Assembly (NCBI GenBank): GCA_903860985.1
Contig: CAIOSO010000008.1
Location: 1-56,768, forward strand
DNA length: 56,768 nucleotides
Reading direction: 5' to 3'
Origin: an uncultured Flavobacteriales bacterium
GTDB lineage: Bacteria; Bacteroidota; Bacteroidia; Flavobacteriales_D; Crocinitomicaceae
Position numbers and translations under genes: made by a program. Of this stretch, positions 36,479 to 43,852 are shown piece after piece (position 1 is the stretch's first letter; the number at the start of each line of letters is the position of its first letter). The notes below the pieces were generated by a model. It was not told where the DNA came from. It saw only the letters and a program-made list of their open reading frames with translations, and did no database searches.

Positions 36479-37933
36479 TTATTGAACGATCACACGAGAT
36501 GTTGTTGTTCCGTTTTCAGAACGAACGATTACTGTATACATTCCTTGAACAAGGTCTGCAACATTTACATTCATTTCGGTAGTAGATCCAGTTACTTTAC
36601 GCACTGATTTTCCACTCAAGTCAACTAACTCAACTTCTGTAATTACTTCAGAAGAAACAATGTTGAAAGATGTTTGCGCTGGATTTGGCATTAATGTCAA
36701 TGATGCAGCTGCATTTTCTTCCAATCCACTGATACAAGCAACGCAACTTTCGTAACATACTACTCCTAAATCAGCAACACCAGCAACAGTGTAAACACGA
36801 TTAGTGAATCCACCAGTTGTGATTGTACAAGATTCTCCTCCAGCAAATTGCTCAGAAGCATTCCATCCGTCTAATGTGAATTTGTATTCAATTGTTCCGT
36901 TCGGTAATGGTAAAGTTACATCCCAGATGCCATCTAAATTTGCATCCGTCATTGGATTTGTTGTTCCGTTCCATCCGTTGAATGTTCCGTTGATGAATAC
37001 GCCTGTAAATGCTGCTCCTGTATAGTTAGCCATGTCTACTTTGAAGGTAACATTTGCCGTACAAACGGAACAGCTTTCATAACATACAGCACCTAAGTCC
37101 GCATCATTCACAACGGTGTAAGAACGATTGGTAAATCCTCCGTTTGTTACTGTACATGTTTCTCCTCCAGCGAATTGCTCAGAGTTGGCCCAGTTGTCTA
37201 AAGAGAATTTGTATTCAATTGCTCCTGCATTAATTGGCAAAGTTGTTTCCCAAATACCATCTAAGTTAGCATCGGTCATTGGGTTTGCGTTACCACTCCA
37301 GCTGTTGAAAGTACCACTCACGTAAACATTTGTGAATGCTGGTCCAGTGTAGTTATTCATGTTCACTTTGAACGTGATTAATGGCGTAGCTGCTTGTACA
37401 ATTTGCGTTTTTTGGTAAACAAATTGCCAGTAACCAGGACCAAAATTGATGGTTGCCGTCATCGTGTTACCACCATTTGAAAACTCAACATGGTACGCAA
37501 TAGATGATGCGGCATTAGCTGGACTAGTAATTTCAGCGCCATTAATTACTTTTGCTAAACCAATATGAGCCCCTAAACCAACAACGTTTAATGTTCCTGT
37601 TGCAGCATCGAAATTCCAAGTAGCAGGATTTGACCCGTTATGAGGTGCTACTGGTGTGCCACAACCATCAGGCGAAACGCCTTGCCATCCTTCTAACCAC
37701 GTGCTTCCATTCATGTAATTGTTAAATGTTCCGTTCGGATCAAAACGAACTGAATCGTCAAACAAACATGCACGAGTTGTGATGTCTCCTGTTGAATTTG
37801 ACCACCAAGAAATGTCTCCTACGGTTGGACCTACTCCTAATGCCCCTGCTTGTGGCGCTAGTTTCCAATTCCCTTCAATTTGGGCATTTAAGCCGAAAAA
37901 AGGAAGAAATAATAAAATGTAAAGTTTTTTCAT
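36479..37933 (-). CDS. Secreted multi-domain glycan-binding-like protein with T9SS sorting domain
   Basis: A 484-residue secreted protein. A signal peptide (LLFLPFFGLNA) is followed by a module at about residues 22-177 that resembles the C-terminal part of the PKD lipoprotein upstream. Two tandem modules of about 106 residues follow (186-291 and 295-400), each with TFKV-M-NYTG-AF, GTFN-W, NPMTDANLDGIW and EYKF-L, resembling starch/glycogen-binding E-set or CBM20/48-like folds. A type A T9SS sorting domain is at about 411-484 (LMPNPAQTSFNI, DLVQGMYTVIV). No catalytic domain is visible. It has its own promoter and a copy of the PUL operator, so it likely binds the polysaccharide outside the cell. 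Confidence 0.85.
   Translation of the reverse strand: MKKLYILLFLPFFGLNAQIEGNWKLAPQAGALGVGPTVGDISWWSNSTGDITTRACLFDDSVRFDPNGTFNNYMNGSTWLEGWQGVSPDGCGTPVAPHNGSNPATWNFDAATGTLNVVGLGAHIGLAKVINGAEITSPANAASSIAYHVEFSNGGNTMTATINFGPGYWQFVYQKTQIVQAATPLITFKVNMNNYTGPAFTNVYVSGTFNSWSGNANPMTDANLDGIWETTLPINAGAIEYKFSLDNWANSEQFAGGETCTVTNGGFTNRSYTVVNDADLGAVCYESCSVCTANVTFKVDMANYTGAAFTGVFINGTFNGWNGTTNPMTDANLDGIWDVTLPLPNGTIEYKFTLDGWNASEQFAGGESCTITTGGFTNRVYTVAGVADLGVVCYESCVACISGLEENAAASLTLMPNPAQTSFNIVSSEVITEVELVDLSGKSVRKVTGSTTEMNVNVADLVQGMYTVIVRSENGTTTSRVIVQ
36734..37378 (-). repeat. Tandem duplication encoding two glycan-binding-like modules
   Basis: Codons 186-291 (37061-37378) and 295-400 (36734-37051) of the secreted protein are a direct duplication with a period of 109 codons. 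Long identical peptide runs remain (NPMTDANLDGIW, EQFAGGE, GGFTNR). Each unit ends in a Cys cluster (CYESC..C), which may form disulphides outside the cell. Confidence 0.9.
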
Positions 37934-37959
37934 GTTTCAAATAAATTAGGTTTATAATT

Positions 37960-37967
37960 CAAAAATA
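37960..37967 (-). promoter_or_regulatory. -7 promoter box of the T9SS binding-protein gene
   Basis: The minus strand reads TATTTTTG, an exact TAnnTTTG, 26 bases before the ATG at 37933. Just upstream is the 15-bp palindrome ATTTCCAGTGGAAAT (37972-37986), and beyond it the PUL operator at 37996-38016. Confidence 0.6.
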
Positions 37968-37995
37968 GTTCATTTCCAGTGGAAATCGGAAACTA

Positions 37996-38016
37996 ATATA
38001 GTAAAAAATACAATAA
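37996..38016. promoter_or_regulatory. Putative PUL operator, copy 1 (imperfect)
   Basis: ATATAGT-N7-ACAATAA: the right half matches TTATTGT-N7-ACAATAA perfectly and the left half matches 5 of 7, with the same 7-base spacer. It lies 63 bases upstream of the secreted binding-protein gene and behind its -7 box. Confidence 0.55.
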
Positions 38017-38033
38017 GCACAAAAACCTTAAAG

Positions 38034-38055
38034 TATTTTTGCTAAAACAAAAATA
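38034..38055 (-). terminator. Possible weak terminator after the GH3 gene
   Basis: TATTTTTG (38034-38041), 6-base spacer, CAAAAATA (38048-38055): an A+T-only-like 8-bp inverted repeat 23 bases after the GH3 stop. It is too weak to be sure. Both arms also match the TAnnTTTG box. Confidence 0.3.
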
Positions 38056-38077
38056 AATCAAAAATGTTTTCGACGTG

Positions 38078-40381
38078 TTATTTCTTTTTGCAGCTTACCT
38101 TTCTGGATAAATCAGCGATACTGATGGTAAACACCCCATCCTCCATGATAAATGCTCCATTTGAACCGAAAAATTGAAAATCTGTTTTGTTCAAGTAAAA
38201 TGTTTTTTTGACTTCAGTAAAGGCTGGAATTTCCATTTTATAAAAGCGTTTTAACGATTTTCCCGAAGGAATCATACTTGCATAGTCATCACTCACATAC
38301 AGTTGAATGACTTCTTTACAAGAAATAGCACTTTCGTTTTTTACGCGAACGCTAACCGCGATGCTATCTTTGTCTGAAAAGATTTCTTGACTCACAGTTA
38401 AGTCCGAATAACGAATGTTTGAGTAGCTGAGTCCATAACCAAAGTCCCATTCTGGATTGTATGCACTGAAATCACCTGATTTGGATCTGTCTACACTTTT
38501 TGGGTGATCATAAAATTCAATTACTCCATCGAATTTTGGATAAGTGTAAGGAAGTTTCCCGCTAAAATTTACGTCACCAAACATTAATTGCACCAAAGCT
38601 TCCGCACCATAATTTCCGGGCAAGTATGCTTGAATGATTCCATCCGCCTGAGGCACAATGTCGTGAATGATACGAGGACGGCCTTCCAGAAGAACAATAA
38701 TTACTTTTTTGTTTTGTTCGTATGCTAATTTGGCCAGTTCACGTTGTTCGATGTCAAGATTTAAGGATAAGATGTCCCCGGGCTTTTCTGTTGCTGGTAG
38801 TTCACCTAAGCATAGTACAACAACATCTGCTTGCTTTAGTTTTTCTTTATAGTCTGGTAAATTGACAAAACGAGTTTTTTCAAAACCTTCGTTGCTGTAA
38901 AGTTCAGCTCCTTGGGAAAACAAACAATTTTCTTTTCCTAATTTTTTCTCAAATGCTTCTCGAACGGTTAAACAACCACTTGTGTTGTAAGCTGTATCTA
39001 CACCCTGCCAGGTATGTGTCCAAGCACCGTTCAGGTAAATGAGGTTGTTGGATGTTGGTCCAGCAATCAACACTTTTTGATTTTTCGACAATGGCAAAAT
39101 TCCATTTTCGTTTTTCAATAGTGTAATGGACTCTAGCGCTGAATTGAGAGACGCTTGTTGAAATTCTGCGGATCCAAATTTAGGATAGTTTTCAAACGTT
39201 GGTACGGGTCTTTCAAATAGCCCTAATCTAGATTTGACAAGTAAAATTCTGCGAACTGCGTCATCCAATCGCTCCATGGAAATTTTACCTGTTTTCACGG
39301 CATTCACCATGATGTTACAGTATTCTTGGTACTGTGGACTTAATGGAACCATGCTCATATCAACTCCTGCATTGAATGCTTGTACATACGCATCTGCTAG
39401 ACTTGGCGAGGTGGAATGTACGGTATGCAACATGATAAAATCTTCCCAATCGGAAACAGCAAATCCTTTAAATCCCCATTCTCCTTTAAGTGTTTCGGTA
39501 ATCAAGTGGTGGTTGATGTGTCCGGGAACTCCGTTGACAGCTCCGCTATTAATCATGACCGTTAATGCACCATGCTCCACAGCTGCTTTAAAGGAGGGCA
39601 AAAAAAGTTCTTTCATGTATTTTTCAGGTATCCAAGCTGGCGTTCGGTCACGACCACTGTTCGCTGCACTATATCCAACAAAATGTTTCATGCAAGCGGC
39701 TACATGATATTCGTCAGGATTCGTTCCGCCTTGATATCCATCAATAATAGCAGATCCCATTTGTGAAATGAGGTAGGGGTCCTCCCCAAGTGTTTCAAAA
39801 GTACGAGACCAAAGCGGTTGTCTGCCAAGATCGAGTACGGGTGAAAAATTCCAAGGAATACCAGATGCGCGTGTTTCGTATGCAGTGATTTCACCAAAGG
39901 TTTTCGCTAATTCTGGATTCCAAGTTGCCGCTAAGCCAATTTCTTGAGGAAATAATGTAGCCCCAACGGTATAATTAACCCCGTGAATGGCGTCAATTCC
40001 ATATATAACAGGAACCTTCGTTTTGCCTGTGACGTAAGAATGTTGAATAGCTGGAATAATCCCTTTCCATTCCTCTAAGCTTAGGGTGTGTGCACCAACA
40101 TTTAAAACGGAGCCTACATGGTATTTTAGGATGGCTTCATTAAGTTTTGCAGTATCTATCACGCAGGGAGCACTTACAGCGCCGTTGGCATCTGTTTGCG
40201 AGATAACATCTAAGGTAATTTGACACGTTTGTCCAATTTTTTCTTCGATTGACATTTGTGCAATGCGCGCATTCAAGGTCTTATCTTCGTTTGTGTTAGA
40301 GCTGGATGAAATGGTTTGTACGCTTTTGCATGATAACAAAAGCAAAAGCAACCCACTGCTAAGGTAAATGAGTTTTTTCAT
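38078..40381 (-). CDS. GH3 beta-glucosidase (lipoprotein)
   Basis: A 767-residue family 3 glycoside hydrolase from ATG 40381. The lipoprotein signal (IYLSSGLLLLLLSC, Cys at about 18) puts it on the periplasmic or surface side of a membrane. The TIM-barrel domain contains KHFVGYS and the nucleophile Asp311 in FAVSDWEDF. The second alpha/beta domain and a C-terminal fibronectin-III-like domain (about 660-767) complete the BglX-like layout. It should release glucose from beta-linked oligosaccharides made by the GH16 enzyme. A frame extension to 40492 overlaps the GH16 gene and destroys the signal peptide, so I rejected it. Confidence 0.94.
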   Translation of the reverse strand: MKKLIYLSSGLLLLLLSCKSVQTISSSSNTNEDKTLNARIAQMSIEEKIGQTCQITLDVISQTDANGAVSAPCVIDTAKLNEAILKYHVGSVLNVGAHTLSLEEWKGIIPAIQHSYVTGKTKVPVIYGIDAIHGVNYTVGATLFPQEIGLAATWNPELAKTFGEITAYETRASGIPWNFSPVLDLGRQPLWSRTFETLGEDPYLISQMGSAIIDGYQGGTNPDEYHVAACMKHFVGYSAANSGRDRTPAWIPEKYMKELFLPSFKAAVEHGALTVMINSGAVNGVPGHINHHLITETLKGEWGFKGFAVSDWEDFIMLHTVHSTSPSLADAYVQAFNAGVDMSMVPLSPQYQEYCNIMVNAVKTGKISMERLDDAVRRILLVKSRLGLFERPVPTFENYPKFGSAEFQQASLNSALESITLLKNENGILPLSKNQKVLIAGPTSNNLIYLNGAWTHTWQGVDTAYNTSGCLTVREAFEKKLGKENCLFSQGAELYSNEGFEKTRFVNLPDYKEKLKQADVVVLCLGELPATEKPGDILSLNLDIEQRELAKLAYEQNKKVIIVLLEGRPRIIHDIVPQADGIIQAYLPGNYGAEALVQLMFGDVNFSGKLPYTYPKFDGVIEFYDHPKSVDRSKSGDFSAYNPEWDFGYGLSYSNIRYSDLTVSQEIFSDKDSIAVSVRVKNESAISCKEVIQLYVSDDYASMIPSGKSLKRFYKMEIPAFTEVKKTFYLNKTDFQFFGSNGAFIMEDGVFTISIADLSRKVSCKKK

Positions 40382-40409
40382 GGTATTAAGAATAAAAGTT
40401 CTGATCTTT

Positions 40410-41501
40410 TTATTGGAATACACGAACGTAATCCACGTACATTTTCTGTGGATAAACAGTTGTGGCATCAGGATTCCCCGGCCAATTGCCACCTACGGCA
40501 ACATTGAAAATCAAAAAGAATTTATTTTGAAATGCGCTAAGTGTAGCGGGAGTCGTGTTTAAGGTGTTATATGGGATATCATCCATTAACCATGTAATGT
40601 TATTTTGTGTCCAAACAATGGAGAATACGTGAAACTCATCAGAGAATTTTCCGGATGGTAAAACGGTATTTCCGCCTTGTTGCGCATGATTTCCGTTATC
40701 ACTCCAATGTCCAGTTCCGTAAACGGTGCGATCATTTGCTCCAGCACCACCAATTAATTCCATGATGTCGATTTCCCCACATGAAGGCCATCCGACAGTT
40801 GAAATATTGTCTCCAAGCATCCACAATGCTGGCCAAATCCCTTGTCCGTAAGGAATTGCTGCACGTAGATCAATGCGACCGTATTTCCAAGACTTTATAC
40901 CCTGTGTTTTTAAACGAGTGGAGGTATACAAAGAGGAGTTATATGCCTGGTTTTTCGCAGTGATTTCTAAATATCCACTATTTACTGCATAGTTTTGATT
41001 CGTGTAATATTGAAGTTCATTATTTCCCCAACCGCCACTACCAGTTCCAATGTCAAAAGTCCAATCGGATGAAAGCCCAGTTCCATTGAATTCGTCACTC
41101 CAAACGAGAGAATAATTGGCATAGCTCAAAGGTGTGTTGTAACCTGTAGTTGGCGCGCCAGAAGTGCTGCCCCCGGTTAAATTAATGATTACTGTATCTA
41201 TTTTTTGAATGTAATCCGCATAAGTGGTATGTGCTTTTGTTTTCACTAAATAACTTCCATTGCTCAAGTAGGTGTAGCTTGCTTGTCCATCATTTGTCTC
41301 AATCACCGTTGAATCGTTGTTGTGAAAAAAAGTAACGGTATAGAAATTAGCTCCTTCTGCAGAAGCTTGTACATGAACAAGTCCAGATGTTACATCCACA
41401 GCTGTTACTAAATTGGTTGGTTTCACAACAGCTGGCGGAGTTGTTTTATCGCATCCAGCAAGTCCAGCAAAAATGAATATTAAAAGGTTTTGAATGCTCA
41501 T
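40410..41501 (-). CDS. GH16 endo-beta-1,3-glucanase (laminarinase-like lipoprotein)
   Basis: A 363-residue protein. The lipoprotein signal ends FAGLAGC (Cys17). An Ig-like domain spans about residues 25-110. The GH16 catalytic domain spans about 128-363. Its active site reads CGEIDIMELIG, the E-x-D-x-x-E form of laminarinases, with Glu243 as nucleophile and Glu248 as acid/base. The usual WSDEFNG, WGNNELQYYT and GIWPALWMLG blocks are intact. It would cut beta-1,3-glucan on the cell surface. It sits in the susC operon between the PKD lipoprotein (15 bases upstream) and the GH3 gene (28 bases downstream). Lichenin or mixed-linkage glucan is the main alternative substrate. Confidence 0.93.
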   Translation of the reverse strand: MSIQNLLIFIFAGLAGCDKTTPPAVVKPTNLVTAVDVTSGLVHVQASAEGANFYTVTFFHNNDSTVIETNDGQASYTYLSNGSYLVKTKAHTTYADYIQKIDTVIINLTGGSTSGAPTTGYNTPLSYANYSLVWSDEFNGTGLSSDWTFDIGTGSGGWGNNELQYYTNQNYAVNSGYLEITAKNQAYNSSLYTSTRLKTQGIKSWKYGRIDLRAAIPYGQGIWPALWMLGDNISTVGWPSCGEIDIMELIGGAGANDRTVYGTGHWSDNGNHAQQGGNTVLPSGKFSDEFHVFSIVWTQNNITWLMDDIPYNTLNTTPATLSAFQNKFFLIFNVAVGGNWPGNPDATTVYPQKMYVDYVRVFQ

Positions 41502-41516
41502 AATTAGTAGTTTAGC

Positions 41517-42368
41517 TTATTCAGTTTTGAGGCGCAAATACCAATTTAATCCGCCTGCGTGGTGTTTATATTGTAAAGATAGGGTAGAGTCAGTGATATC
41601 CAATATGCGATACGTTTGAACTCCGGTGTAGAATCCGATAAATGCATTGTTTGAAATGGTGATGGTGGTATCGACGGCCTCTAATAAAGTCCATGATTCG
41701 TCCATTTGATCAGTAAACGGCGCTGTAAAATCACCAAGATTTTGAAAAGAGCCGGGGAAATTGGCAGCAAGCGAATTGTGAACGTATACGTTGCCATTAT
41801 TGATCATGTCAAATTTGAACCCATTCAAGTGAAAAACGTATTTATCGTCATAAATTCCTGCACCTGCTTTATCCAAGGGCCCTGCAGACCACCATTCTGG
41901 GATATTTCCAAGCGCACTGATTGGATCTGGACCAACCCCCATGTGTCCGTCGGCAGTGGAATCGATTACCCAAGTTTTGTATCCGGGCCCATTCACTCCT
42001 CCGGTTAACATGATGAAAATAGGGTTGTTTAATAAACCTAGGTTATCTTGAGCTATGGTTATTTGCTGAGAAGTACTTCTGCTTCCTCCCGATGCAAATA
42101 CCGTTAATTTCACGGTATATGTTCCTGCGTAAGGGTATGGTGAACTCACGGTTGCACCTTTGGCCTTCGTTCCATTTCCAAAATCCCAAAGACATTGAAG
42201 AGAAGGATTATTGGCGGTAAACTCAATGATGTTTGCATTACCCGCTGAAGCGGTATAGGTAAATGCGGCATCTGCAGCTGTAGGTGCAGGACCTAATTGC
42301 GGATTATCTTTTTTACAAGCAAAAAGCAATGTTAAAATGCTTGCTGAAAATAGTAGTTTCATTTTCAT
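41517..42368 (-). CDS. PKD-domain surface lipoprotein (SusE-position glycan-binding protein)
   Basis: A 283-residue protein from ATG 42368. The lipobox ends TLLFAC (Cys18). A PKD domain covers about residues 33-105 (CLWDFGNGTKAKG, YAGTYTVKLTV). A C-terminal domain from about 125 has MGVGPDP, PEWWSAG, DDKYVFHLNGFKFDM and ends GLNWYLRLKTE. The same order of motifs appears in the N-terminal module of the T9SS protein at 36479-37933. The position right after SusD is where surface glycan-binding proteins are normally encoded. It probably captures the glucan for the GH16 enzyme and SusCD. Confidence 0.85.
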   Translation of the reverse strand: MKMKLLFSASILTLLFACKKDNPQLGPAPTAADAAFTYTASAGNANIIEFTANNPSLQCLWDFGNGTKAKGATVSSPYPYAGTYTVKLTVFASGGSRSTSQQITIAQDNLGLLNNPIFIMLTGGVNGPGYKTWVIDSTADGHMGVGPDPISALGNIPEWWSAGPLDKAGAGIYDDKYVFHLNGFKFDMINNGNVYVHNSLAANFPGSFQNLGDFTAPFTDQMDESWTLLEAVDTTITISNNAFIGFYTGVQTYRILDITDSTLSLQYKHHAGGLNWYLRLKTE

Positions 42369-42379
42369 AACTCTAAATA

Positions 42380-43849
42380 TTAATAACCTGGGTTTTGTGA
42401 CCAATTACCACCTGTTAAATCGATTTCAACTTGCGGAATTGGGAATAATTCATGTTTGCCTGTAACAAAGCCATCGATGTAGGTTGCGGCTTGCCCTGTT
42501 CTAACCAAGTCAAAGAAGCGCAATCCTTCACCTGATAATTCATAACGACGTTCTCTATAGATTACATCAATCGAATTCACAGGAATTCCGGGTACGCCAG
42601 CCCTACCTCTAACTTGATTTACCAGCTGCTGTGCCGTTGATGTGTGTCCAAGTTTGTAGTGAGCTTCAGCAGCCATTAAAAGTACGTCAGCGTAGCGCAT
42701 CACGCGGTAATTCACTGGACTCGTTAAATCGTTGTCTGGCAGTCCAATTTCACCTTGACGTTTGATGTATTTATTGTTGTAGTATCCTGTGTGTCCACCA
42801 GCGCCAATTGCATAGGTAATGGAAGCAGGATTCGGTTGAGAAGCAATAAATGCGTCGATGTCTAATACGGTAGCGGCACGACGAACATCGATGGAGCTAA
42901 ATGCATCGTACAATTCTTGCGTTGGCAAGTTGTAGCTGTTTCCATCTCCGTATACAGGACCATTGTACTGACGAATTCCTTGGAATCCAACAGCTGCATT
43001 TCCTTCTAGGCAAATCAAACATCCGTAACTCCCACCTTCTAAACCTGTGTACTGTACATCGAATACTGATTCACTGTTGTTTTCATTGGCAACAGAAAAC
43101 AAATCAATGACACTTGGAGCAAGACTGTAACTTCCAGAGGCAATAACTTCGTCAAACGTTTCTGCTGCTTCCGTAAATTTATTTTGGTAGAGGTACACCT
43201 TGCCAAGGAAAGATAAAGCAGCCCCTTTCGTTGCTCTTCCTTTCTGACTAGCAACTGGATTCAATACCAAAGAAGCTTCTTGCAAATCTTTCTCGATTTG
43301 CGCATATACTTCTGATTTTGGTGTACGAGCGATTTGAAGCGCTTCTTCAATACCGATGCGTTTGTCAATGATTAAAGGAACGTCTCCGAAGAATTTTACT
43401 AATTCAAAGTAGTAGTAAGCACGAAGGAACTTCGCTTCTGCAATGATGTGTGCTTTGCCTGGAAAATCGATGTTGTCCTTGTGTTCAAGGATATAGTTTG
43501 CTCGGGTTAAACCCGTGTAATTCCAACGAAAAACGTTTCTTAGCTCACTATTGACACCACCATGAGTCATATTATCGATTTGGTGTAATCCAGGAGAATC
43601 ATTCACACTTTCTCCACCTGCGATGGCATTGTCAGAAGCGATTTCTCCAATCCACATTGTCAAGAACGACGCTTGTAACAGGTCATATGCACCTGTTAAT
43701 GCGCGGTCGTAATCCTCAGGAGTCTGAAAGTAATTCTCCACATCTTGTGTGTATGGAGGGTCAACAGAAAGGAACTTGTCACAAGCTGTTTGTGATAGGG
43801 ATAGGATAATTAATCCTGTAAGCACAAGTGATTTTTGAAATAGTCTCAT
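42380..43849 (-). CDS. RagB/SusD family outer-membrane glycan-binding lipoprotein
   Basis: A 489-residue SusD-like protein: lipoprotein signal LILSLSQTAC (Cys about 23), then the helical TPR-rich fold with AEAKFLRAYYYFELVKFFGDVPL (shown here as AEAKFLRAYYYFELV and KFFGDVPL) and the C-terminal RRYELSGEGLRFFDLVRTG and ending SQNPGY. SusD caps the SusC transporter and delivers oligosaccharides to it. It begins 3 bases after the susC stop and is followed 11 bases later by the PKD lipoprotein. Confidence 0.96.
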   Translation of the reverse strand: MRLFQKSLVLTGLIILSLSQTACDKFLSVDPPYTQDVENYFQTPEDYDRALTGAYDLLQASFLTMWIGEIASDNAIAGGESVNDSPGLHQIDNMTHGGVNSELRNVFRWNYTGLTRANYILEHKDNIDFPGKAHIIAEAKFLRAYYYFELVKFFGDVPLIIDKRIGIEEALQIARTPKSEVYAQIEKDLQEASLVLNPVASQKGRATKGAALSFLGKVYLYQNKFTEAAETFDEVIASGSYSLAPSVIDLFSVANENNSESVFDVQYTGLEGGSYGCLICLEGNAAVGFQGIRQYNGPVYGDGNSYNLPTQELYDAFSSIDVRRAATVLDIDAFIASQPNPASITYAIGAGGHTGYYNNKYIKRQGEIGLPDNDLTSPVNYRVMRYADVLLMAAEAHYKLGHTSTAQQLVNQVRGRAGVPGIPVNSIDVIYRERRYELSGEGLRFFDLVRTGQAATYIDGFVTGKHELFPIPQVEIDLTGGNWSQNPGY

Positions 43850-43852
43850 TGT

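Noticed and set aside
39234-39707. A 157-codon + strand reading frame inside the GH3 gene
   Set aside because: It lies wholly antisense to an intact catalytic domain and its product has no recognisable features. Long antisense frames are expected opposite well-structured genes.
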